Positions 41,807-50,876 of a stretch of 64,000 nucleotides of DNA are shown in pieces. Made by a program: the position numbers and the translations under genes. Location of the stretch: contig NZ_CP007044.2 in assembly GCF_000520015.2 (NCBI RefSeq), forward strand, positions 3,534,001-3,598,000, read 5' to 3'. A model generated the notes under the pieces. The model was given only the letters and a program-made list of their open reading frames with translations. It was not told the origin of the DNA and did no database searches. The stretch is from Chania multitudinisentens RB-25. Lineage in GTDB: Bacteria > Pseudomonadota > Gammaproteobacteria > Enterobacterales > Enterobacteriaceae. The first letter of the stretch is position 1, and each line of letters starts with the position of its first letter.

Positions 41807-44394
41807 GTATATGGCATATTTTAAATATTGCGCAAACGCAGGATATTCGTGCCATTAAGCGAGCCTATGCGGCGCAGGCTAAGCACTGTCACCCTGATGA
41901 TGCACCTGAGCAGTTTTTGCAACTGCGAGCCGCTTACGAACGGGCTTTAGAGTACGCCCAGGATCATAGAGCGACGAGTATGGGCGTCAGTCATTTTTCG
42001 CCACTGCCCGAAAAAGAAATACAACGTCAATTTTTTCAACCGAATACTCCGCCTGTTACTGCGTTTGATGAGCAGATAACAACTGAATCAGACGAGCCAG
42101 TAACGTTATCTGAAAATGCAGAGCTGCCTGATTTTGATTCCATTTTTCGTCAGGCGGAGCAAAATCGCCTGGAATTGATGCTTGAGAAGGGGGTACTGCA
42201 AAGGTTATTGGCGATCTTAAGCGATAATAAACAGCGAAATAGTAAACAGGCTTGGCATGATTTTGTTTTTTCGGCCGAATTTTTACAAGCTCAGCTTAAT
42301 GATGATTTTTTGCAACTGTTGGTTTATTGTTTAACCCAAAAAAGCGGAATACCTGCGGCTCAGTTGCCGCGAAATATGTATATCTATCTGTTATTGGCGT
42401 TTGATACGGTGGTTGATGATCATAAGACAGATACATCACAGGTAGCACCGTTAATTGCAGTGATGCAACAGCACCCACATTACGCCTATATTGAAAAAGA
42501 TACTCAACGGCAAGAGTTTTATTTTATACGCAAAGCTTTTGCTCTGTATCATGATGTGCTGAAATTACATGCCAGAAGTCGCTTACAACCGATGGAATCC
42601 GTATGGTACAGCCTGCTGAATCGCCTTGAGTCTAATTATCATACCCGTGGCCGTAGCGAAACTTATTTATTACTGGCATTTTTTGTTCGTTGTAATCCTG
42701 ACTTGCCGGATTATGTTTATAAAATAATGTATAAAGTTTTTGATCTGGCCGGTTATCATCAATCCAGCCGTAAACCGGCTCTTAAACCGTTATATGAAGC
42801 ACTGCATGAGTACCGCAGCGATCTGGTTGTCGATCTTGCCCAAGAGCAGCAGCTTGCGGTATCGATGAGACATCTATTTGCAACCTTCCGGAATATTTGG
42901 CGCCAATATAAAGACGCTGGTGCCGCATTCTATTTTGAAATAGCGATGTTACCGGAAGCAGAGCAGTTATTTGCTTCAGAGCTATTTTTAAGCGTTCAAT
43001 TTGAAGCCAGAACATTAAACTATTTCGAGGAGTTTTTCGGTACTCGAAGTCGTTATATCGCTTTTGGGCTTTCTACCGCACTTTATCGCGCTTACCAGCA
43101 ACATACGCATAAGAAAGGCGTCACTGATCTACTTCAATCTATAGAGCTCTATCTTGATAGAGCAGCAGCAGATGCTGAGAATAAAACGGATGAAAATAGC
43201 CGTGCAGAAGCAGAAGCAGAAGCAGAAGCAGAAGCAGAAGCAGAAGCAGAAGCAGAACAGATTGTAGAAACTGTTACGGATGAGCAAATCGAGCCGCTAT
43301 CTCTGGCTGAAGATAGTGAAGTGGAAGCTGAGTCTGAAGAAGAGGATGACCAACAGCGTCCGCTGCCGGAAAGTGGCGTATTACGTACTTTGTTAGACGC
43401 ATTGGCTGATGCAGGATCACGTGATAACAAAGAGTTCTGGCATGACTTTATTTTGTCTGAACCCTTTTTATCTCAGTATCATGGCAGTGAGTTTCTTGCC
43501 GAGATCGTTTACTGGCTGAAACGGCAAACCGCACTGCCAATCCGCCAATTGCCGCGTAATATGTATTTGTTTTTGCAGTTGGCATTCTGTCCATCACCGC
43601 ACAGTTTTACTCTGGCTGGCTATGCGGATGGTATGAATAGCCAACCGGACCTTGCTTCATTAAAACGCCTGATGAGGCAGCATGCAGAATACCCTCTTTT
43701 TGCTGAGGACTTAAAGCAACCTGAGTTAGAGGAGCTACATAAAGCTTTTTATATCTATAACAGTGCGCAAACGTTATATATCGAGCAGGGTTTTTCAGCT
43801 TATGAGATCTGGGAACGACTATTTGATAGCGTTTGCGGCAGTGAAGATTGTCTGTGCAATGCTTATCTGTTTCGTGTGCTACCTACTTTTGTTCGCCTTC
43901 ACCCAGAGATGCCGGTGGATATCTACAAAATCATGCACAAAAAATATAAGCTGGAGCGTTATCACTCCTCACGTCGTAAACAGATATTAAAAAATTTTTA
44001 TGATTCCTTAGCGGCTTATCGTCGAATATATGTTTCAGATGCTGAGAAGAAACATCTTGAAATGCTAAATAAGCAATTTAAGAAACAGTTTAAGAAGGCA
44101 TTCAATATTATTTATAAATGCTACAGTGCTGCCGATGCGGCTGATTTGCCCCAGGAAGCCGCGCTGGATGACGTTGACGCTTTATTCCGCAGTGAGATGT
44201 TCAGGTCGATACAATTTGATAGCGAAGTTATTGCTGATTTGAACCGTATTTTCGCCAGAAAAGAGCTTTATATCGCCAAAGGGCTGAGATTAGCGGTTTA
44301 TAATGCTTATCAGCCTTATGGCGGTACTCCACAGGTATCTGATCTTCTGGAAATATTAGAGAGTGAGATTCAATGGAATGAAAACGTGTGCTAA
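41803..44394 (+). CDS. Giant J-domain co-chaperone with internal duplication
   Basis: 863 residues. The N-terminal J-domain (about 1-60) has the essential HPD motif at His30-Pro31-Asp32 (HCHPDDAPEQF) and would stimulate the adjacent HscC. The rest is a duplicated helical unit: residues about 130-450 and 525-858 share patterns such as WHDF, LPRNMY, VYKIMYK/IYKIMHK and YHSSRR/YHQSSRK. E. coli DjlB and DjlC (about 480 aa) appear to have only one such unit, so this is a doubled DjlC-like protein. The units are separated by a low-complexity acidic linker (about 460-520) that includes nine Ala-Glu pairs. Function of the repeats unknown; they may bind clients. Start overlaps hscC (ATGA). Confidence 0.85.
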   Translation: MSIWHILNIAQTQDIRAIKRAYAAQAKHCHPDDAPEQFLQLRAAYERALEYAQDHRATSMGVSHFSPLPEKEIQRQFFQPNTPPVTAFDEQITTESDEPVTLSENAELPDFDSIFRQAEQNRLELMLEKGVLQRLLAILSDNKQRNSKQAWHDFVFSAEFLQAQLNDDFLQLLVYCLTQKSGIPAAQLPRNMYIYLLLAFDTVVDDHKTDTSQVAPLIAVMQQHPHYAYIEKDTQRQEFYFIRKAFALYHDVLKLHARSRLQPMESVWYSLLNRLESNYHTRGRSETYLLLAFFVRCNPDLPDYVYKIMYKVFDLAGYHQSSRKPALKPLYEALHEYRSDLVVDLAQEQQLAVSMRHLFATFRNIWRQYKDAGAAFYFEIAMLPEAEQLFASELFLSVQFEARTLNYFEEFFGTRSRYIAFGLSTALYRAYQQHTHKKGVTDLLQSIELYLDRAAADAENKTDENSRAEAEAEAEAEAEAEAEAEQIVETVTDEQIEPLSLAEDSEVEAESEEEDDQQRPLPESGVLRTLLDALADAGSRDNKEFWHDFILSEPFLSQYHGSEFLAEIVYWLKRQTALPIRQLPRNMYLFLQLAFCPSPHSFTLAGYADGMNSQPDLASLKRLMRQHAEYPLFAEDLKQPELEELHKAFYIYNSAQTLYIEQGFSAYEIWERLFDSVCGSEDCLCNAYLFRVLPTFVRLHPEMPVDIYKIMHKKYKLERYHSSRRKQILKNFYDSLAAYRRIYVSDAEKKHLEMLNKQFKKQFKKAFNIIYKCYSAADAADLPQEAALDDVDALFRSEMFRSIQFDSEVIADLNRIFARKELYIAKGLRLAVYNAYQPYGGTPQVSDLLEILESEIQWNENVC
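43204..43257 (+). repeat. Hexanucleotide repeat (GCAGAA)x9
   Basis: Nine perfect tandem GCAGAA units encode (Ala-Glu)9 in the linker between the two repeats of the J-domain protein. Unit length is divisible by three, so slippage would lengthen or shorten the linker without a frameshift. Confidence 0.95.
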
Positions 44395-44834
44395 ATCAGC
44401 GATGAGTGGCAGCACGCCGGAGTTCTCAAAAACTCCCTAATGAATAGGTATCTGTGGTACAAGGCAAAAAAGCCACAGGAATGGCTGCTCAGCAGCCGGT
44501 GCTCTACTAAATTGGAGTATCACCGGTTGCTGGTTTTGGCGGCGAATGATGGTTTTGCCGGACTAAAACCGCATGTCTTTCTATAGATAGATATTATTTT
44601 TAGACATAATAAGAATATAGGTATTTTTGAACATTCTTGCCCGTAACAAATTTAATCATAATAGCGGCTGTTGTTTCCTTGCAAGGAGAGGGGGGCTTTG
44701 CTATACAAATAAAAGCAAGGAGTGAATTTTAAATTTCATGGGTTAGCGTTGAGTGAATAACCTGATGATAACTCAGTGTTTTTATATGAGTATTATTATA
44801 TTTTTAAAAAACCATATACTACTGGGTGATAGAT
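44395..44834 (+). other. Long AT-rich leader region before the MscS-globin gene
   Basis: About 440 bases without a convincing gene. An imperfect hairpin (CAGCCGGTG at 44493-44501 with CACCGGTTGCTG at 44521-44532) could terminate the hscC transcript. Beyond 44580 the DNA is AT-rich and likely carries the promoter of the downstream gene; no known operator is recognised. Confidence 0.5.
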
Positions 44835-47006
44835 ATGAAGCATATTTCATCTTCTATGGCTAAAGTGTCAAACTATAGTTTGAAGTTTGTTTTTTTATTT
44901 CTTATTTTTTCTTTCTCCATGTTTGGCAGCGTGCTTGCGGAAAGTTTCCATGGCGATAAAGAAAACAGTGAAGAGGTGAAAATAGGCATCTATATTAATA
45001 AAATAAATTCAATTGATGTTAATAATAACTCATTTGGTGCGGATTTTTATCTTTGGATAAATTCCTCCGTGGGGTTTAACCCGAAGTCGATCACTTTTCC
45101 TGATGCATTTGAGGCTATTCCATTAGGTGAGCCGGAAAAGTCAGTGAGCGATGGGAATAATCGCTATAGATTATATCATGTTAAAAAGAAATTCTCGTAT
45201 GCAGTAGACTCCGAAGGTCTGGCTAAAGATTTATACGACTTTGTCATAAGAATGGCGATTAAAAACGAAGACGGTACTAATTATCATATGGTGCTGGATT
45301 CAGCCAATATGCCCACTTATGGCAAACTCCTTCCAGGAGCTACGCAGGTTGATAATGGGATAACTTTGCCTTCTGGATGGGTTCTAGCCTCTACGAGCGT
45401 CACAACCAGTAATTCAAGTGATATGACCTATGGCGATCCACGTTATTCAGGATTAAACAAGGCATCTGAAGTGATTGTGGCAAAAGTCAGCGCGAATAAA
45501 ATGACATTCTCACCACAGAATGTGGTGAGAACCATTTTCCCTGCATCATCATGGCATTACACCATTGCTATTATTGTTATTGCTACAGGTGTTTTAGTTT
45601 TTGCAAAGAACCGGCTCTCACCAAAAGTGAAGGTGGTACTGGAAATTTTCATCGGCATTCTTATCTTTTACTCGGCTGAAGTTTTCTTTATACAAGAAGT
45701 CTCCCATCATCTTGCCGAAGATAAGATGAGCTTTATTGTTGATGCGGTGCAGTCAATCTGGTGGATACTCCCTGCGGTTATCATTCATCTGACTCTGCCG
45801 CAGTTTGTTTGGGAACCCTTATCAAAGAGTACCGGTCAGCCGATTCCTGCAATCACAAGAACCTTGATACCTCTGGTGATATACGGTTTTACCCTGGTAC
45901 TGTTGTTGCACTTTGTGTTTGAAAAATCATTAACGACACTGTGGACGGCCTCTGGTTTGCTGACAATAGTGTTAGGGCTTGCCCTGCAAGGGTTTATTCA
46001 AGACACTTTTTCCGGGGTTATTTTAAGTCTGGAGCGCCCTTTTAAACTCTTGCACTGGATAAAAATAGATAACATTGAAGGGCAGGTGTTGGAAATGAAC
46101 TGGCGTGCTACGCGTTTATTGACCAGAGCGAATAATATCGTGTCGATACCGAATAGCGTATTAACGAAAAGCACGATTGTAAATTATGCGATGCCAACAG
46201 CCGTGAGTAGATTAGAGATTGATATAGATATCGATGAAAAGGTTTCTGTTTACTTGGGCAGAAAATCGATTATCCAAGGTTTAGACGCGGCCATAGAACT
46301 GGGGAAGATTTTATCAAACCCAAAACCCTATGTTGAAATATCGGGTTCGATCGTCAATGGAAAAGTTCACTACAAAGCATCGATCTATGTGAATCTCAAT
46401 CTGGTTTCTGCTTCTTCAGCGTTGTCAGACGCTGCGGAGGCGGTAAAAAAACAGCTTGCTGATGATAATATTACGGATTATGAAGGGTTGTCATCGTTAT
46501 CTACTTCAGGGGCCGCAGAGGCAGGAAACGGAGAGCTCCACTCAGTTAGCCAGGCTCGGGAGGATTCGCGCATTGTTTCAGAACCTAAAACCGATGTGGG
46601 ATTGAGTGCGGATAGAATTAAGCTGATACAAGAGAGCTGGAAAAAAGTTGGCCCGATTGCCGATAGCGCTGCACAGATTTTCTATGAAAAATTATTCACT
46701 TTAGATCCTTCACTGAGATCTCTTTTTAGAACGGAAGCCTATGTGCAAAGGAAGAAGCTCATAGATATTTTGACCTTGGGTGTTAAAGGGCTAGAAAACA
46801 TCGAACGGTTGATCCCCACGCTACAGAGTTTGAGTTTACGCCATGTCAACTATGGGGTTAAGGAAGAATATTATGATACCGTTGGCGCGGCGCTCATTTA
46901 TACGCTGGGGGCGAGTTTGAAAGAAGAATTTACCGAAGAGATAAAACAGGCCTGGGTTGAATTCTATGCGTTGCTTTCAGGCGTAATGAAATCAGCGGTG
47001 AAGTGA
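44835..47006 (+). CDS. MscS-family channel fused to a C-terminal globin, with a receptor-like periplasmic domain
   Basis: 723 residues from the ATG at 44835 (MKHISSS); a GTG three codons upstream is possible. Domain order: signal or anchor segment (about 15-36); a beta-rich extracytoplasmic domain (about 47-235) opening with VKIGIYINKI and FGADFYLW, wording similar to the first strands of pentameric ligand-gated channel receptor domains; about five membrane helices (242-400); the last, with GLALQGFIQDTFSG, is the MscS pore helix; the MscS beta and alpha/beta domains (about 405-545); a linker; a complete globin (about 590-719) that aligns with Vitreoscilla haemoglobin: Tyr617 (B10), Phe631 (CD1), Gln638 (E7), proximal His670 (F8). 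Haem binding is thus likely. Probably an inner-membrane channel gated or tuned by O2, NO or redox state and perhaps by a ligand. The fusion is in one uninterrupted frame. Confidence 0.85.
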   Translation: MKHISSSMAKVSNYSLKFVFLFLIFSFSMFGSVLAESFHGDKENSEEVKIGIYINKINSIDVNNNSFGADFYLWINSSVGFNPKSITFPDAFEAIPLGEPEKSVSDGNNRYRLYHVKKKFSYAVDSEGLAKDLYDFVIRMAIKNEDGTNYHMVLDSANMPTYGKLLPGATQVDNGITLPSGWVLASTSVTTSNSSDMTYGDPRYSGLNKASEVIVAKVSANKMTFSPQNVVRTIFPASSWHYTIAIIVIATGVLVFAKNRLSPKVKVVLEIFIGILIFYSAEVFFIQEVSHHLAEDKMSFIVDAVQSIWWILPAVIIHLTLPQFVWEPLSKSTGQPIPAITRTLIPLVIYGFTLVLLLHFVFEKSLTTLWTASGLLTIVLGLALQGFIQDTFSGVILSLERPFKLLHWIKIDNIEGQVLEMNWRATRLLTRANNIVSIPNSVLTKSTIVNYAMPTAVSRLEIDIDIDEKVSVYLGRKSIIQGLDAAIELGKILSNPKPYVEISGSIVNGKVHYKASIYVNLNLVSASSALSDAAEAVKKQLADDNITDYEGLSSLSTSGAAEAGNGELHSVSQAREDSRIVSEPKTDVGLSADRIKLIQESWKKVGPIADSAAQIFYEKLFTLDPSLRSLFRTEAYVQRKKLIDILTLGVKGLENIERLIPTLQSLSLRHVNYGVKEEYYDTVGAALIYTLGASLKEEFTEEIKQAWVEFYALLSGVMKSAVK

Positions 47007-47066
47007 CGGAAACCTGCTGTTGCTTAGGGTAAATGCTCATAAGCCGTATAGCCTGTCGGTGATATT

Positions 47067-47101
47067 AGAGCATGGCCGGTTTATATCACTGACCATGCTC
47101 T
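47067..47101. terminator. Hairpin between the convergent MscS-globin gene and ydbK
   Basis: AGAGCATGG (47067-47075) pairs perfectly with CCATGCTCT (47093-47101) across a 17-base loop. No U-tract. Confidence 0.45.
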
Positions 47102-47108
47102 GTGCAGG

Positions 47109-50100
47109 TTACTCTGACGATGATTTCTCTGTTTTTCCGGCCAGCAGGCTGAGGAAATCGTATTTTTCCTTTAGCTCTTTTTCCGCTTCTTGATAAAGTG
47201 CCGCCGCAACTTCGGGCTGTTGCGTATTAAGGCGGCGGAAACGCTGTTCCTTATTCAACGTTGCGACCAATTCGTTGTTGGGGGGGCGGGAATCGAGCGC
47301 CAAAGCCGCTTTGCCTTCGTCGGTGCGGCGTGGATCAAAGCGATACAATGGCCAGAATCCGGTGGCGGTCAATTGCTTCATTTGATCATGGCTGAGTGCC
47401 AGATCGTAACCATGTTCTTCACAAGGGCTGTAGGCAATGATCAATGACGGGCCTGGATAGGCTTCCGCTTCCTGAATCGCTTTCACCGTTTGGTTAAGCT
47501 GCGCCCCCAGTGAGATTTGAGCGACATACACATGGCCATACATCATCATGCTGACCCCCAGATCCTTACGTGCTTTGCGTTTACCGTGTTCGCCAAACTT
47601 GGTAACGGCACCCAGAGGCGTGGCTTTGGATTGTTGCCCACCGGTGTTGGAATAACATTGCGTATCCAGCACCAACACGTTGACGTTTTCCGTCAGGCTC
47701 AAGACGTGATCCAGGCCACCAAAGCCGATGTCGTAAGCCCAGCCGTCACCGCCGATAAGCCAGATAGATTTATCTACCAGATAATCAGCATCGTTGGCCA
47801 ACTGCTTGGCATCATTACCGGCCAGATTAGCCAGCAAGAGGCGCAATTCAGCAATTTGCTGGCGGCGTGGGCCCGCGGCGATGTTTTCTGCCTGCAATGC
47901 GGCAACCAGTTGCGCAGGTAACTGTGGAGCCAAGGTTGCCAACAACCGGAGCACGCGGCGGCGGTGCTGATCTACCGTGAGGCGGAAGCCCAGACCGAAT
48001 TCGGCATTATCCTCAAATAACGAGTTTGCCCAGGCAGGGCCGCGACCGTCAGCGTTAGTGGTGTAAGGCGTGGTCGGCAGGTTGCCACCATAGATGGAAG
48101 AACAACCGGTCGCATTAGCGATCAACAAACGGTCGCCGTAAAGTTGGGTTAGGAGCTTGATATACGGCGTTTCACCGCAGCCGGAGCAGGCACCTGAGTA
48201 TTCGAACAGCGGTGTGATCAATTGTGACGTTCGAATGTCAATGCGTTCCATCTGGGCAGGATCGATTTCCGGCAATTGCAGGAAGAAGTCGTAGTGGGCT
48301 TTTTCTTCCGCCAGATGCGCAAGGCGTGAAGCCATATTGATCGCTTTGATTTCCGGGTTCTGGCGATCTTTCGCCGGGCAAACCTCTACACACAGATTGC
48401 AGCCAGTGCAGTCCTCCGGGGCAACCTGCAACACATATTTCTGGCCGCGCATATCGCGTGCTTTTACATCCAAGGACTGTAGCGTAGCCGGTGCAGGTAA
48501 CAGGGTTTCCGGTTGAACCACTTTGGCGCGAATAGCAGAATGTGGGCACGCGGCAACGCAGTGGTTGCACTGGGTACATAAATCTGGCTGCCAGATAGGA
48601 ATGGCTTCTGCAATATTGCGTTTTTCCCATTGGGTTGTTCCCACCGGCCAGGTGCCATCCGGTGGGAAAGCCGATACAGGCAAGCTATCACCAAGCCCTG
48701 CCAGCATCGCAGCGGTAACGGTTTTAACAAAATCAGGGGCGACATCAGCCACCACCGGTGGGCGCATGGGGCTATTGCTGTCGATAGGTTGCAGCGGGAT
48801 AGCGGTCAGCGCATCCAGAGTGGCTGCCAACGCCTGCCAATTGCGTTCGACAATCTCTTGGCCCTTGCTGCCGTAGCTGCGGGCAATGGCATCCCGCAAC
48901 TGTTGTTGTGCCATATCACCGGGCAAAATTTGTGTCAGATGGAAAAATGCCATTTGCATTACGGTGTTGATACGGGCACCGAGCTGGCATTCCCGCGCCA
49001 GTTTAGCGGCGTTGATAATGTAGAATCTCGCCTGACGCTGGTGCAGCATGGCTTGAACTTCCTGCGGCAGGCGTGGCCAGACCTCTTCGGCGCTATACGG
49101 CGTATTCAGCAGGAAAATACCGCCAGGCTTCAGGCGCTCCGCCATCTGATATTTATCGATGAACTGCAACTGGTGGCAACCGACAAAGTCTGCCTGGTTC
49201 ACCAAATAGGCCGAATTGATCGGATTATCGCTGATCCGCAGGTGCGAAACCGTCAAGCCACCGGCCTTTTTCGAGTCATAGACAAAATAGCCCTGTGCAT
49301 AGAGCGCTGTGCTGTTGCCAATGATTTTGATGTTGTTTTTGGTGGCAGACACCGAGCCATCGCTACCCAGGCCGTAGAACAAGGCTTCCAGTGAGGCACG
49401 TGCTGGCAGGGTTTCTTCGCTCAGCGGCAGGGAAAGGCCGGTGATATCGTCGAAAATACCCACGGTAAAACGCGGGCGGGGTTGTTCCAATTCTAGCTCT
49501 TTGAATACCGCCAGTGCGCAATCCGGGCCGAATTCTTTAGAGGACAGCCCATAACGGCCACCCATCACGCGTGGCAGCGTGGCTCGTTCCCCACGGCTGA
49601 AGGCTTCTGCTAATGCGGTCATCACATCCAGATACAGAGGTTCAGCCAGTGCGCCGGGTTCTTTGGTACGATCAAGTACGGCGATTTTTTGCACACTTTC
49701 CGGCAGCACAGCGAGCAGATGCTTGGCGGAGAACGGGCGGAACAGGCGCACTTTCAGCACGCCGACCTTTTCCCCACGCGTCAGCAACGTGTCAATGATT
49801 TCTTCACACGTACCGATGGCGGAACCCATCAAGAGCACCACTCGTTCGGCTTGCGGATGGCCGTAATACTCAAACGGCTGATAATGGCGGCCGGTCAACT
49901 GGCCGAACTTTTCCATCGCTTCGCTAACGTGGCGGTAGGTATTGTCGTACCAAGGATTAGTGGCTTCACGCGATTGGAAATAGGTATCCGGGTTGGCAGA
50001 AGTGCCACGCACCACAGGATGGTCCGGTGAAAGCGCGCGGCTACGGTGCGCGTCAATCGCCTCCTGTGGCAGCATCTGGTGCAGCGTTTCATCGTTTAAT

Positions 50101-50642
50101 GAGACGATCTTGTTGATTTCATGAGAGGTACGGAAGCCATCAAAGAAATGGATGAATGGTATACGGCTGTTGAGCGTGGCCACTTGCGCGATCAGCGCAA
50201 AATCCTGGGCTTCTTGTACGCTGCTGGCGCACAGCATGGCACAGCCGGTCTGGCGCACGGCCATAACATCGGAATGATCGCCGAAGATCGACAGCGCGTG
50301 GGTGGCCACCGTGCGTGCTGCCACGTGCAGCACGAAGGGGGTCAGTTCCCCGGCCAGTTTGTACAAAGAAGGGATCATCAACAGCAATCCCTGAGAAGAG
50401 GTAAATGTGGTCGAGAGTGCGCCGGTTTGCAGGGCGCCGTGTACGGTGGCAATAGCACCACCCTCCGATTGCATTTCTACTACCTGTGGTATGTCTCCCC
50501 AAATGTTTTTTCTGCCGTCGCCAGACCAGGCATCAGCCTGTTCTGCCATCGTTGAACTGGGGGTAATGGGGTAAATGGCAATCACTTCGTTGATACGATA
50601 AGCCACGGAAGCGACAGCGCTATTACCGTCTGTAGTTATCAT
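47109..50642 (-). CDS. ydbK: Pyruvate:ferredoxin (flavodoxin) oxidoreductase
   Basis: 1177 residues from the ATG at 50642 (MITTDGNSAVAS); upstream in-frame starts are not conserved. Single-chain NifJ-type enzyme that decarboxylates pyruvate to acetyl-CoA and reduces ferredoxin or flavodoxin. Order: pyrimidine-binding domain (YPITPSSTMAEQAD), gamma domain, a ferredoxin-like domain with two [4Fe-4S] motifs (CTQCNHCVAACP near residue 688 and CTGCNLCVEVCP near 743), a further cysteine pair (GACSGCGETP), and the thiamine diphosphate domain (GGDGWAYDIGFGG near 960). In E. coli YdbK is linked to oxidative stress and flavodoxin reduction. Gene order ydbK-ydbJ-hslJ-ldhA is retained, except for an SMR gene inserted after it. 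Confidence 0.96.
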   Translation of the reverse strand: MITTDGNSAVASVAYRINEVIAIYPITPSSTMAEQADAWSGDGRKNIWGDIPQVVEMQSEGGAIATVHGALQTGALSTTFTSSQGLLLMIPSLYKLAGELTPFVLHVAARTVATHALSIFGDHSDVMAVRQTGCAMLCASSVQEAQDFALIAQVATLNSRIPFIHFFDGFRTSHEINKIVSLNDETLHQMLPQEAIDAHRSRALSPDHPVVRGTSANPDTYFQSREATNPWYDNTYRHVSEAMEKFGQLTGRHYQPFEYYGHPQAERVVLLMGSAIGTCEEIIDTLLTRGEKVGVLKVRLFRPFSAKHLLAVLPESVQKIAVLDRTKEPGALAEPLYLDVMTALAEAFSRGERATLPRVMGGRYGLSSKEFGPDCALAVFKELELEQPRPRFTVGIFDDITGLSLPLSEETLPARASLEALFYGLGSDGSVSATKNNIKIIGNSTALYAQGYFVYDSKKAGGLTVSHLRISDNPINSAYLVNQADFVGCHQLQFIDKYQMAERLKPGGIFLLNTPYSAEEVWPRLPQEVQAMLHQRQARFYIINAAKLARECQLGARINTVMQMAFFHLTQILPGDMAQQQLRDAIARSYGSKGQEIVERNWQALAATLDALTAIPLQPIDSNSPMRPPVVADVAPDFVKTVTAAMLAGLGDSLPVSAFPPDGTWPVGTTQWEKRNIAEAIPIWQPDLCTQCNHCVAACPHSAIRAKVVQPETLLPAPATLQSLDVKARDMRGQKYVLQVAPEDCTGCNLCVEVCPAKDRQNPEIKAINMASRLAHLAEEKAHYDFFLQLPEIDPAQMERIDIRTSQLITPLFEYSGACSGCGETPYIKLLTQLYGDRLLIANATGCSSIYGGNLPTTPYTTNADGRGPAWANSLFEDNAEFGLGFRLTVDQHRRRVLRLLATLAPQLPAQLVAALQAENIAAGPRRQQIAELRLLLANLAGNDAKQLANDADYLVDKSIWLIGGDGWAYDIGFGGLDHVLSLTENVNVLVLDTQCYSNTGGQQSKATPLGAVTKFGEHGKRKARKDLGVSMMMYGHVYVAQISLGAQLNQTVKAIQEAEAYPGPSLIIAYSPCEEHGYDLALSHDQMKQLTATGFWPLYRFDPRRTDEGKAALALDSRPPNNELVATLNKEQRFRRLNTQQPEVAAALYQEAEKELKEKYDFLSLLAGKTEKSSSE

Positions 50643-50876
50643 TTGTAGTACCTTGTCTATGCTCATAAAGCTGCAAAAAAACAGAATCAACAAAGTTTAA
50701 CAGAGGGATATATTCAGGCTTTATCGCGTTTGTGTGGCCTGGATGTCATGTAGTATTTCTTTTAAGAAACCATTATTATTTTTTTGCTTAGAGATTCACT
50801 CCGACGATGATTTAACCAGAATATCATTTTGGTATCTTATTACAGCTCCATCCCACTTAGACGGAAGACGAATTTG

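Noticed and set aside
43204..43257. Phase-variation switch by the GCAGAA repeat
   Set aside because: Unit of six bases keeps the frame, so it cannot switch the gene on and off; only linker length would vary.
48630..49394. 254-codon open frame on the plus strand
   Set aside because: Antisense to ydbK, a strongly conserved gene; codon-bias shadow.
50643..50876. MicC small RNA upstream of ydbK
   Set aside because: E. coli micC lies next to ydbK, but I find neither its 5' pairing region nor its terminator here.
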